A stretch of DNA of 64,000 bases from Hemileia vastatrix (lineage: Eukaryota; Basidiomycota; Pucciniomycetes; Pucciniales; Zaghouaniaceae), in the NCBI GenBank assembly GCA_030280995.1, contig JASXTE010000001.1, positions 2,602,001-2,666,000 on the forward strand. The letters run 5' to 3'. Numbering within the stretch: the first letter of the stretch is position 1; each line of letters begins with the position of its first letter. Shown here in pieces: positions 22,775 through 34,600 of the stretch. The position numbers were made by a program, and so were the translations under genes. Under the pieces are notes generated by a model. It saw only the letters and a program-made list of their open reading frames with translations, was not told the origin of the DNA and did no database searches.

Positions 22775-23580
22775 AAGAAATGCTTTTTGGTAAACATTTC
22801 CAGCACAAGTTTGGCCAAACTGGTTCTGGACACTTTTGCCAAAAAACATTTTGATGCCATCAATTATCTTCATTATATGAGCTATTTTTTTGGGTTTTCC
22901 TTGCAATTTTTAGTCACTGGTCTTGTCCAAAGTGTCCAGCACAAGTTCAGCCAAACTTCTCTAGACACTTTTATGAGGAACACCTCACTTCTCTTTAATA
23001 AAAATGCACCTTACCAACTTCATATTGGAAAAGTGTCCAACAAAAGTTTGGCTAAACTTGTGCTGGACACTTTGGACAAAACCAGTGACTAAAAATTGCA
23101 AGGAAAACCAAAAAATAGTGCATATAATGAACATAATTGATGAATCAAATTGTTTTTTGGTAAACGTTTCCAGCACAAGTTTGGCCAAACTTGTGCTGGA
23201 CACTTTTTCTATATGAACTTGGTTAAGTGCATGTTTTTTTAAGAGAATTGAGGTGTTCCTCATAGAAGTTTCCAGCACAAGTTTGGGAAATATTGTGCTG
23301 GACACCTTTACAAAAAAACAATTTGATGGCATCAAATATCATCATGTTCTAGCCTCTTTTTTTAATTTCCTTGAAGTAATAAGTTACTGTAAATGACCAA
23401 AGTGTCCAGAACAAGTTCAGCCAAACTTGTGCTGGACACTTTTGCTATAAGAAGTTTGTTAGGTGCATTTTTTTAAGAGAAGTGAGGTGTTCCTCATAAA
23501 AGTGTCCAGAACAAGTTCAGCCAAACTTGTGCTGGACACTTTTACCTAAAAACAATTTGATTACATCAAATATCTTCATT
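22775..23580. repeat. Array of seven ~30-bp palindromes with two alternating, freely oriented spacers
   Basis: Palindromes start at 22800, 22936, 23037, 23170, 23272, 23406 and 23506. The copy at 23170-23199 is a perfect inverted repeat (half-site CCAGCACAAGTTTGG). Spacers alternate between type a (~104 bp) and type b (~71 bp). In order, with the partial flanks, they read a(-), a(+), b(+), a(-), b(-), a(+), b(-), a(+), where (-) is the reverse complement. Spacer ends (ACACTTTT...AAAGTGT) extend the inverted repeat. No protein coding is apparent. It sits between the two Harbinger elements. Confidence 0.9.
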
Positions 23581-24130
23581 GTGGAAGAAGACAGATTTGA
23601 GATCCAGATTTGATTTCTCCAAGTAGTTTTCCAATTTGGCAGCTCTGTTTGTTAGAAAAAACACCAATAGGTGTTGCTTCTCCTTCTTTGAATAATCTAA
23701 AGACATGAACTAAAGATCTTTCTTATTGCATAATAATTGAAGTGGATACTTCATTAAATACTGATCTTTCTCTTAGAAAAATAGGTTTAAAATTTAAAGA
23801 GGATTGTCCAATGCATCTTAAGTTTGACACTTTAATTAAATGAATTTTATAATGATGGTGGTAGTTTAAAGAAAGATAGGATAAGTGCAAAGTTTTGAAA
23901 GAGATAAAAGTAGAGAATATATATAATAGTAGATGAATATTCACAATTGAATTTTTCATGTATGTTAATAATTAATGTTGACTCACATTTTAATATTAAC
24001 TAAATACATATAGATAACTGAATGAAGTGCATTATTTTAGAGCCTAAGTTTTGTGCCAATATAATAAAATTAGTTTCTTTAATAGTGTAAATGTAAAAAA
24101 TAATACATTAATATTTTTTCCCCTTATAAT
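23581..24130. other. Stretch without a recognised gene
   Basis: AT-rich DNA between the palindrome array and Harbinger-B. No feature could be supported. Confidence 0.5.
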
Positions 24131-24408
24131 AGGGGGTTTCAGTTCTGGCAAATCCGCACTTAAATTAAGTGCGGATTTCAAACCAAATCAGCACTTACAA
24201 ATCAGCACTTAAATTTTGCAAAAAAGTCACTTATTTCAAAAAAGGGTGTCAGTTATGACCTCAAATCAGCACTTTTTTCCCGTTTTTTTTCACAACCACA
24301 TTTTGGCCACAAAACATCCCTTCCTTTCTTACCCCATCCCTGTCACATGTGACACACTGACCTTCCTCGCTACCTACCCATCAATCCTCGGCACACACCC
24401 CTTCCTGA

Positions 24409-25467
24409 CATTTTCAATATTTTGACCAGGCATGTTTACATTCTTTTTTACTTATTTCTTCTACTTTTTAATCTTTTTTCTTGTTATGTGCCAGTTTCAT
24501 AATGCCTCCCAGACATTCCAAATCTCAAAAGGTAACTCAAAAATCTGCTTCGTCACAAAAGTCTCCTCGTAAAGCAAGGATTACATAGAAAAAAAATCAG
24601 TGACTTTTTCTATTACTTACAACTGTTTTTACAGAATTGAAAACTATGTTTCAGCTAATATTTTATGGAAGTGAACTCTGTTCTTCGCCCGAAGAACAGA
24701 GTTCATCCTCCTATTTTCACATTCTGTTTGCACCAATCTCCAACATTTTCAATATTTTGACCAGGCATGTTTACATTCTTTTTTACTTATTTCTTCTACT
24801 TTTTAATCTTTTTTCTTGTTATGTGCCAGTTTCATAATGCCTCCCAGACATTCCAAATCTCAAAGGGTAACTCAAAAATCTGCTTCGTCACAAAAGTCTC
24901 CTTGTAAAGCAAGGATTACATATAAAAAAAATCAGTGACTTTCTCTATTACTTACAACTGTTTTTACAGAATTGAAAACTATGTTTCAGCTAATATTTTA
25001 TGGAAGTGAACTCTGTTCTTCGCCCAAAGAACAGAGTTCATCCTCCTATTTTCACATTCTGTTTGCACCAATCTCCATCCCTTTCAATTCTATCAACACA
25101 TGCTTGTCTTCCCTCCCCATGCCTTTCGCTATCCTCCCAGCCCCATTGTATGCCATCCTCTTTTAAAGGTAATTCAAAAATCTGCTTCGTCACAAAAGTC
25201 TCCTCGTAAAGCAAGGATTACATATAAAAAAAATCAGTGACTTTTTCTATTACTTACAACTGTTTTTACAGAATTGAAAACTATGTTTCAGCTAATATTT
25301 TATGGAAGTGAACTCTGTTCTTCGCCCGAAGAACAGAGTTCATCCTCCTATTTTCACACTCTGTTTGCACCAATCTCCATCCCTTTCAATTCTATCAACA
25401 CATGCTTGTCTTCCCTCCCCATGCCTTTCGCTATCCTCCCAGCCCCATTGTATGCCATCCTCTTTTG
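24409..25467. repeat. Three tandem ~300-335-bp units inside Harbinger-B, each with a 32-bp hairpin
   Basis: Units are offset by 335 and then 302 bp. Each holds the same inverted repeat (arm GAACTCTGTTCTTCG), at 24673-24704, 25008-25039 (one mismatch) and 25310-25341. Units 1 and 2 contain an ATG followed by codons for MPPRHSKSQK, which could be a remnant of a short first exon of the element's second gene; this is weak. Recurrent ORFs across the units are by-products of the repetition. Confidence 0.85.
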
Positions 25468-25755
25468 ATCCCCATTTCACCCCTCTCAACCTCTCCCAGA
25501 CCCTTTTCTTCATTTAAAATGCCTCGGAACCCTTAATCTTCCCTTCCAACTCTTTCCCAACCTTTGAGTGACTGAAAAAATATGCGTTTGCTGAAAATAT
25601 GCGATTTCATGTTGAGTTGATGAAAGAAAACACAGAGAGAAAAAAAAATAAGACTTTAACAGAAAATTCAAAAACCAAAAAAATATGCAAAAAAATTTAC
25701 CATTCTCAGTGAATAATACATGCAAATTGATAATTTGAAGAGAAAGAGAAAAAAA

Positions 25756-27015
25756 TTAAAATTGCGTTGAAAAATGTTGGAGTGTTATTGGAAGGATTTT
25801 CGCCCTTATACTAGTTGATTGAGAAATAGAAGTGTTGGATATAGTCGGAGGTGAATCAACTTGTTCATCTTCATACAGCTCTAACCATTGATCTTTGAGG
25901 TCAGCAAGTAGGTTATGAAGTATAGTGCAACACAGAATCCAGTTGATCACCGCCTCCATTTCAGATTTATTTCTAAGAGGACTTCTTATTTCCCTTAAAC
26001 TAGAAAAACGGCCTTTCAAGATTCCAATAGAATGTTCAATACGGACTCTTGACTTTGCCAAATGATTGTTGAATTTGGCATTTTGACTGTCTTCTGAAGC
26101 TGCTCCCCGAAAAGCAGGAAGTACATACTTTCCATTCACATAAGCAGAATCTGCAAGAAGATACTGATTTTCATCAAAGAATTTTTCAGGTTCATTTGAA
26201 ATATGCATTCTTTGGAAGACGTAGGAGTCATGACATGAGCCAGGATAGCCAGCGAAGAATGATATAAATTTTTTGTTTACGTCACATATAAGCTGAACGT
26301 TAATTGAATATCTATAAAGAAGATATATTTGTTTGTGTTAGTTTCAAGGAGGATGAAAGGAGTTAAAAATAATCTACCTCTTTTTACGGTCAAAGTAATT
26401 GTTTCCACCTTGAGCAGGTTTCTGGCTCAAAGGAATAGTAGTACCATCAACAAAACCAATACATCCTGGAAAGCCCTCTGCTTGCATAACCTGAGATGAT
26501 TCAAGTCGCTCTTCTTTTGTTGGCCAGGTGAGAAGTTGAGATTCCAAGGAGTTGATGGCAGTGATACATCGTTTGGTATAAGTGTTAACTGAACCATACC
26601 CTAAATCAAAGACATTTTCTAAACGTTTCAAAGCGGCTCCATTACCATTTGAACCCAAAAGACATAGTGTGATGGCCAATTGAATTGAAGGATGTTGTTG
26701 TTCTTTTTGAGAATTATTGTGAAATATGGGATGATCCTGAATAAGCTCAAGCAATTTAAGGAAACATTCCTGAGAAGTCCTGAACAGCCATCTAAAACTG
26801 GGTGTAGATAGTTTAAGAAGTGTTTGGATGGTGTACTTGGGGGTATGAAGTACTTGAGGCTTTCTGGGAAGAAGGTAACGTTTCCTGGCCATTTTTGATA
26901 AAATGACAAAATCTTCTTCTAGATCAGAATCGGAATCAGAGTCCAAGAGCAGTTCAAGTGCCATGAAAGTCATTGCTTTATGTAATTTATCACGATTTGA
27001 AAGTGAGGAAGGCAT
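25756..27015 (-). CDS. Harbinger-B DDE transposase (HARBI1-like), two exons
   Basis: Exons 27015-26378 and 26311-25756, joined across a 66-nt intron (GTAGAT...TATAG) that keeps frame: 1,194 nt, 397 residues. An acidic N-terminus (LLLDSDSDSDLEEDF) is followed by a helical region. The DDE_Tnp_4-type core then shows FVDGT (first Asp), YPGSCHDSYVF, LLADSAYV (second Asp) and RVRIEHSIGILKGRF (Glu), then the usual helical end (ILHNLL). No stop or frameshift was found. The enzyme cuts at the element's inverted ends and transposes it by cut and paste; relatives need a Myb-like partner, which is not evident here. The start is the ATG shared with the broken copy A. Confidence 0.92.
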
Positions 27016-27323
27016 GACTCTTATATGATATGATATGAAGATGTAAGTGATGTACGATGTTTTGAGTTATGAAGTGTTATTCTGCGGAGTGCTGCGTATG
27101 AATGGGATGATGCTGACAAATCAGTGAAATGGGACTTGATGGTGAAATCAGCACTTTTGGTTGAGAAAGTGCGGATTTGAGTGAAATAAGTGACTTATTT
27201 CATTTTGAAATCCACCAGTATTGGGGCTAGTGTGTTTTGGAAATCCGCACTTATTTAAGTGCGGATTTGGTCAAATTTAAGTGCGGATTTGTAAGTGCGG
27301 AATTGCCAGAACTGACACCCCCT

Positions 27324-28667
27324 AATATATATATTTATATTTTCTCCTACATTAAATTTTTTGAACATTGTCTTATATTTTTTTATTTCAAGGAACAATA
27401 AGAAATTTTTATTGATAAGGGCTCAATATCAACTTTTGTCTAGAAAATTTAAAATTATGTGCAAATATTTTTAAAGAGTTATATTTTTATTAATAAAATT
27501 TTTAAAAAGGACTTAAATAGTATGCTTTTTTATATATTTGCCAAAATAAAAATGATAATTGAAACAATATTCCAGACCTAGTATACTATGTGTCATTTAA
27601 GATATTTCTACTAATATCAAACCTGACCTCCCAACATTCAATGGATCTAGATATAAAATTGAATATTATTGTATGTTAAGTGTTGTGGCTCAACATAGCT
27701 CAAATTTGGTCCAACTGATGCTCAACTTGAATCCAAAGCTCTGCTCAAGAAGGGATGAATTGAGGCTCAATTTAGGGCCAACTTTTTTTTCAAACTTTTT
27801 TCATATAATTTAAAAACAGTTTCCTAACACTTTCACAACATTTCCCCAATGTTTTCCCAGCCTCTTCCTGAATGTTTCAAAAAGAGGGAACTGCTAGCAG
27901 TTCACCCCCTGATTTCCTGTGGTGAAAATCTAATCTAAAAATGAAAGACATAAAATAAAAATCTGACTAGGTGTGACCAGAATAACTTTTTGGAAATGAA
28001 AATACTAAATTTTTAAAAATTATTTTACCATCACTTGATAGTACTAGTGGTTGACCAAATTGTCTCAGAATCAAGAAGTCTTGGCCACCAACATGAATAA
28101 AATATAATTTAAAAAACAGGTAGAGTATGCTGGAAGTAATAAAATATACACAAAAAGAATAAAATTGAAACTATACATTGAGCTCAGTTCACATATTGAA
28201 TTGAACCAATCCAGTATATAAACTGAACCCAATTTCTAGTGGACATTTTTTCCCTCTGTGATATCTATGACCTGTTGAAAGGAATGCAAGAAATTAATCT
28301 GAAAGGAAGTTTTTTCATTTTTTATGGAGTTTTTATAAAAGGAAACCTCAGAAGGAGTGTTAAAGCACCCAGAAGTTAAATGAGTCTCTGGAGTAAGCCT
28401 GAGATTACAGCCAATTATTTAGCACCAAACAGAATTCTATGTCTTAATATTTTTATCAAATATTTATAGAATAAAACAATTTTTTCATAAGCAGGACCCA
28501 AGTAAAATTGTCTGAAACCATTATTCTTACTGAAATTTGAAGTAGGATGTTGATAAGGTTATTAAAATAATTGCTAAAACTTAATATATTTCCAATATAA
28601 ACAATGTTATAAAACAAGAATAAAATATATTTACAACTATCTGACTAAAAACTACTGAAGTGCGTGC
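27324..28667. other. Stretch without a recognised gene
   Basis: AT-rich DNA. The segment 27680-27910 (CTCAA-rich, ending GCTAGCAGTTCACCCC) resembles pieces near 9210-9460 and 60910-61110, so it probably is a dispersed non-coding repeat. Confidence 0.45.
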
Positions 28668-29165
28668 CTATTTATACTCCTTTTTACTGAAATGTGTATG
28701 ATATTTAACGGCTTTTCTCTTATAACATTTCAAGAAACACGCTATGACTTTTTTCTCTTTTCTACACAATAGTCCATAATCCCCTTTGATCCTTTTAACA
28801 TTTTCTTTTCCATAATCTGTTGCTTTTCGTTTATTACTTTTCTTACCTCTAAATATGTATATGGTTGTAACTATCTCTTTATGTGTCTTATTATGAATTA
28901 TCTTTTTCTTTCTCTTTGCATAGTTGTTTCTAATTGCACATCTTAAGTTAAGATGCTTATCTTTTATCTTTCCATGCCATCTTATCACTTTAACCTTCTT
29001 ATCAATTAACTTACTTATCTTTTCAACGAAATGTTTCTTTTCACCATCTATTTGTTGTAATGTATTATTTTCATCTTCATTATCGTTGTTGTTTATTGAA
29101 GTTGTGTTTTGTGTTTCATTTCCGTGAGATGTTGAGTGGATATATGTAAGATTTGCCATGGTCAC
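28668..29165 (-). CDS. Hypothetical Lys/Asn-rich ORF (165 codons)
   Basis: Open frame starting MTMANLTYIHSTSH and ending KKEYK. It is rich in Lys, Asn and Ile, with basic clusters (AKRKKK, GKKSNKRK, KRKA) that look like nuclear localisation signals. No domain was recognised and no second copy is in the window. The composition follows the local AT bias, so it may be a chance ORF; no promoter or splice evidence. Confidence 0.25.
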   Translation of the reverse strand: MTMANLTYIHSTSHGNETQNTTSINNNDNEDENNTLQQIDGEKKHFVEKISKLIDKKVKVIRWHGKIKDKHLNLRCAIRNNYAKRKKKIIHNKTHKEIVTTIYIFRGKKSNKRKATDYGKENVKRIKGDYGLLCRKEKKVIACFLKCYKRKAVKYHTHFSKKEYK

Positions 29166-30573
29166 ATTAACAAAGGTGTCCCATAAAAATCATGAAATCT
29201 GAGTTATGTGAACATATTTTCAATAGTATTATGGGCAGGTAAAGTTCTTGGAGAATCTTTGTGTGCTATGTATGAATTATTTTTCTTTACAGGCCAAGAT
29301 ATTTAACTCTATCCTTATTCAACTTAGTTACCAAGTAATTAATATATTTGAGTATTGAAGTAGAAAATTATCCAGTCTCAGAAAATGAAGTTATTGGTAA
29401 GGTAAATCTCAACTTGTTTCAAATTTAGGGTCCAAAGAACAATTTTTTTTACTTTATAATCTTAAAAAGATAATTTAATTACCTGCTCCTCTTCCAAAAA
29501 TTTATATATGTAGTAATCAAAGTTTTTTCAAATTTATAGCAATAATCCGCTCTTTTTATTCAAGAGGTGTTGGTAATATTTAACTATAAGTTTATAGATT
29601 TAATTTATGCTTTTTATAACTAAAATTTGAGTATAAAATAGAGAATAAAATCATTTTAAAACACTGTATTTATATATTATCAACTTTTTCATTACCCAAA
29701 GCCATCCTGACATCCTAAAACCAGATTCCTGCCCAGTTGACTTTCAGATTACCCCTTCAACATACTAGTAAGATTCCAAGGCCCAAAATTAGAGGCCCTT
29801 GTAAGACTTATAATAAAATAATTTTGGATTCAAAGACCCTAAAACATCTATTAAAGCCACATGCTTACCAGCAACACAAAACTAGACCAATACCAAGAGA
29901 TATAATTTAAAATGTGAGACCCAAAAAAGATAAATACAGCCTTATTTCTTGGTAAATCTGAATATAAGTTATTTAAGTTAAGGGGCTTTATTAATGCTTG
30001 TAGATGCTCTATTATATTGTTTTATCCACCTAAAGTTATTCATGTGGGAAGTTTTCAACTTAATAGCAATAAAGATATACAATTCAAAATAATTTATGCA
30101 TTTTAATTTTATATATCAATTTTATATGTCTTTTATTATTGATTGTTATTATTTACTTCTGTAAATAAGTATACTTGCATGCTAAATATTGTAAAAATGT
30201 GTTTTTTGAAAATATTACTTGAAAAGGGAAGTGACTTCAGTGAAAGAGAATCTAAGTTTAATTTAAATCAACAATACAACTAATAAATAAAACCTTGAAA
30301 AACTGACAATTAATTTAACAAAATTCATTATATATCTTATAGTAATTCCAGTAAGAAAAGATAGAAAAATGGACCTAGGCACATTTTTTATTTGGGTTAA
30401 TAGTTTCTTCAGACAAATTAAATTAGGCTTGAGGTAGGAAAGATATATTAGATCACATTGATCCCACAGGAGATTCAAGCCACTTTATGTGATAGTTTGA
30501 TAAATATTCATAATTAAAAATGAGCTCCTTCTGGCATTTGTGTCAAGGCCCCAACAGACCCTGACCAACATGG
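29166..30573. other. Stretch without a recognised gene
   Basis: AT-rich non-coding DNA; nothing further could be supported. Confidence 0.45.
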
Positions 30574-30617
30574 GGCTGCATGTCAGCTGGGCAAAAGCCC
30601 AGCGGCATGTAGCAGCC
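30574..30617. other. GC-rich imperfect hairpin
   Basis: A stem of GCTGGGC (30586-30592), loop AAAA, GCCCAGC (30597-30603) extends outward through ATG/CAT and GGCTGC/GCAGCC with small bulges. It sits in a ~90-bp GC-rich island (about 30525-30620) within very AT-rich DNA. It could be a transcribed hairpin or the remnant of an inverted-repeat element. Confidence 0.5.
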
Positions 30618-31679
30618 ACTTCCAGAAATTTTCATTTCATTCTGAATACCACACAGAGAATGTGTTACATATTCTGATTCCACATTGAATCCAATGTGAA
30701 GCATAAATTGCATATTTTTTTAACATAGAAATGAAGCTTTAAATATCCTGAGTTTTTTCATTATCATTGTAAAAATAATTAACACCAGAATAATAGTCCT
30801 AATTTCTATTCCAAGGTAAATCTTAGGATCTAATTTGAATTTGAAGAAGAAATTATTTCACAGCATAAATACATTAGCAGATTTAAGTATATAAGTTTTT
30901 AAGATGGAAAACAAAAAATAAAATCAAATTTTAAGTGGTATTTTTAGAAGAGCTAATATAATGATGCACTGAATTTTATTAAAATTACAACTAGAGATAA
31001 GGTATTTGTAGAAAATATTAACATCTCCATTATCAATACAATATAACTACTCCAAACTTTAATTTTTGGACTAGGCTAATCAAGATTAATACATACACTA
31101 AAAAATCAGCATAGACAGGATAAGAAGATAATAAGCTACACATAAAAGCATGAATAATCAACATCAAGATGGAATTTATCACAATTCCAATATTTAAGAT
31201 TATCTTCCTACCATATTTTTTAGATGTATAAAACCAATTCTGTCATAGAATATAGAAGGTTTATAAGGGAGAGGGAGTGAATAGGAAAAAAACCTCAGTC
31301 ATGCTCCATGGAAGTCTTGATTATCAAAGAAAGTGAATCAAATTTTTTTTAGTGGAAGGGTATTTTTAATGTAGCACTCAAAAAACAGATTCTAATTAAA
31401 AATGAAAAGATTCTCCTTAGTAATTCCAATATGATTTTGAGGGAACTAAATCATGACTGCCGATTCTGAATCTCTTGAATCAGCTTTAAAAAAGGAAGTT
31501 CAATAAGACGTTGTGAAAGGTATGAAAGCTACCATAAACTAAAAAGAAGTATAGGTAAAGATTGGGGTATTTATGGGAAGGTGAAGTCCTTCCACAACTG
31601 TTTTTTATAATATGGGCAATAAAAATAGTATTTCCTTCATCATTGAAAAAGTCAAATTAACCAAGTATTGGAAAAGAGT
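30618..31679. other. Stretch without a recognised gene
   Basis: AT-rich DNA up to the abrupt left edge of gypsy-3. No feature could be supported. Confidence 0.45.
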
Positions 31680-34600
31680 AAGCAATTGGTTTATCATGGG
31701 AAACAATATTTTAACCATGTTTGGCATTAAATTGGATCCTGAAAATAATTGTTTTACTTTGGGAATTAATGGGAAAAGAAAATTTAAAATTTCTTCTTCT
31801 AAAAAGCATTCTGCACCCTTGTTAAAATCTTGTCATTCTTTGATCCAATTTAAAGGTAGACAAACTGAAGAAATGAATGTATTATTATCTGAAATTGAAA
31901 CAGCTTCATTTGGTGATCAATTAACTGATGACCAAAAAGATTCAATAGTAGCCTTAATTACATCTTTCCAAATGGCTTTTGCTCATGGTTCCCATGTGTT
32001 AGGCTTGGTTAAAGATGAAATGAAAATTTCTCTATTTTGAAATTTGAATGAAATACCTCCTAGCCTAAAGAAAAAACCTTACCCTGCTTCTCCCACAAAA
32101 AGAAAGGATATAGAAAATAATATCTCCACTTTATTGAGTATGAATATTATTGAAAAAGTAGATGTTACACCAAAATATTGTGTCATCTCTCCAGTTTTAA
32201 TCTCTTATGAATAAGATAAAGCTAGATTATGTGGAGATTACAGAGAATTAAACACTTATACTGTTGATGATATTTATCCTTTGCCCAGAATTAATTTAAT
32301 ACACGCTACCTTGTAAGGTGCAAAATTTATTAGTTTTCTGGATGGTAATAAAGGGTATCATCAAGTTCCAGTTGAGAAAAATTCTCAAAAAATTTTACTT
32401 ATTGCTACTCATATGGGGATATATAAGTATGTTAGAGTGCCATTTGGCCCTAAAAATGCCCTTTCAGTTTTTCAAAAAGTCATGGATAACACTTTCCATC
32501 AGGAAATAATTGTGGAATGGCTCATGGTGTATATTGATGATATTATAGTTTTTTCTAAAACTTTTTATGAACATATGATTCACTTAAATAGAGTTTTTCA
32601 AAAAATGGATGAAATCAATATGAACTTATCCTTGAAAAAGTGTAAATTTGGTTTTCAATCTTTGAAAGTCCTTGGCCATGTTGTTTCAGGCCTAAAAATT
32701 TGGGTAGACCACAACAAATTTGCTGCAATTCAAAATATAAAGGCACCAACTTCTGTAAGAGAAATCCAAAGTTTTTTGGGTATTTGTGGCTATTATAGAC
32801 AATATATTAAAAATTATCAAGTCATAGCCTTGCCTCTTACCAAACTAACTAGAAAAGATGTTGCATTTATCTGGAATAAAGACTGTCTAAAAGCTTTTGA
32901 TGCATTAAAATGTTGTTTAATGACAGCCCCTATCTTGGCTCTTCCAGATTTCAACAACCCTTTTGTACTGTACACAGAGGCTAGCTTTGTTGGTCTGGGT
33001 GCTGCCCTTCACCAGAAACAAATTATTAATGATAAATCCTCAGAGGTTGTAATCTGTTATATTTCAAGAACCTTGAGAAATAGTGAATTGAAATATGGTG
33101 CCACTTAATTAGAGTACTTAGCAGTTGTTTGGGCTCTTGAGAAGCTTCATTACTACCTGGATGACCAAAAGTTTGAATTGGTAACTGACTGTAGTGCTGT
33201 GAAGTCCCTCTTAAACCTGAAAGCACCTAATAGACATATGTTTAGGTGGAAACTTGCTGTTCAAGAATACAGAGGAAGAATGACAATTATCCATAGGGCT
33301 GGAAATTTTCACTCCAATGTTGATATGATGTCCAGATTGCCTCTGCCAAATAATGACTCCAATCCTGCTTATTTACCTGAAAATGATACTGTTCATATCC
33401 ATGGTATATTTATAGTTGATATGGAAGAAGATTTATTACAATTAATTCTGGATTCTTATGATAAAGATTCTGATTTAAATAAATTATTTACTAACTTAAA
33501 TGATCCTAAGAATGCTTCAATTCAAGCATTGATTAAAACTCTTCCTTAAAAGTATCAAAATGCTTTAATTAAAGGAAAGTTTTCTATTGAAGATGGTTAT
33601 ATATATTATAGAAGAAAACTTACTAATGTAATTTTAATTCCTCCTTCTATGAAAGAAACTATCCTCAAACTTTGTCATGATGAAATATTAGCTGGTCATT
33701 TTGATCTTTAAAAAAAACATTGATTAGAATCAAAAACACTGCTTGGTGGGCTAATATGTCTGAAGATACAAAATTATATGTTGAATCTTGTGATTCCTGC
33801 CAGAAATCTAAAAGGTTGACAGGTAAAAGAGCAGGGTTATTACAACATATTGAAGCACCTGATGCTCCTTGGAAAATAATTAACATGGATTTTGTCACTG
33901 GTCTTCCTGTAGCAGGTAAAGACAGTTATAACTCTTGTTGGGTAATAGTGGATAGATTCACAAAAATGTGCAAATTTATTCCCACCCACAAAGATGTATC
34001 CACAAAGGAATTAGGTTTCTTATGGTGGACTTAAATGTTTAATATTTTTGGATTTCCAAAAGCCATTATCTCTGATAGAGATCCAAAATTTACATCTGAG
34101 TTTTGGACCTCTTTTATGGATATTTGTGGCTGTGAGTTAAAGTTGTCTACAGCTCACCATCCTCAGACTGATGGTCCAGCTGAAAGAATGATTCAAACTC
34201 TGGAAGATATGATTAGAAGGTATTGTGCCTTTGGATTAGAATATAAAGACAATGACAGATTTACTCATGACTGGGTCACTCTATTGCCTGGTCTTGAATT
34301 TGCATATAATAGCACTGTTCATTCTGTCACTGAGAAAAAGCCTTTTGAGCTTTGGTTAGGTTATGTCCCAAACACTCCTGCTCAAATTCTCAATAATAAA
34401 TTACCTAAGTTGGAACTACACCCTGGTGTAAAATCTTTTATGCAAATGCAACAGCTATGCAGAAAATATGCTAAAAGCTGTATTGATAAAGCATTTGAAT
34501 ATGAAAAGAAGAGATGGGATAAATCCCATAAAGAATACACATTTAGCAAGGGTGATTAAGTGTTGATATCTACTGTCCGTTTCCATCTACAAGGTAACAA

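Larger units (their letters stand above)
24131..27323 (-). mobile_element. Harbinger-B: PIF/Harbinger DNA transposon with intact transposase
   Basis: The inverted ends AGGGGGT(T/G)TCAGTTCTGGC begin at 24131 and, on the other strand, at 27323. If the terminal A/T pair belongs to the element, the flanks are AAT (24128-24130) and AAT (27324-27326), a 3-bp duplication as expected for the superfamily. Subterminal palindromes on AAATCCGCACTT lie at 24150-24178 and 27241-27268. About 3.2 kb, inverted relative to Harbinger-A. The SANT/Myb-like second protein typical of the superfamily was not recognised; the corresponding half is occupied by a triplicated repeat. Confidence 0.9.

Noticed and set aside
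22775..23580. Regularly spaced repeats resembling a CRISPR array
   Set aside because: The spacers are only two recurring sequences in both orientations, the repeats are long palindromes, and the context is a eukaryotic transposon cluster.
24637..25517. Recurrent 60-70-codon ORFs (MKTMFQLIFYGSELCSS...) in Harbinger-B
   Set aside because: They are copies of one frame through the tandem unit and its hairpin; they end differently in each unit.
28340..28400. Segment with AAAGCACCCAGAAGTTAAA, like part of a 5S rRNA
   Set aside because: Only a short match; the remaining 5S sequence and helices are not present. A 5S-derived repeat cannot be excluded but is not supported.
31612..31680. Possible copia gag-like codons (KVKLTKYW) just left of gypsy-3
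   Set aside because: Too short to support; kept only as a hint for the deletion model.
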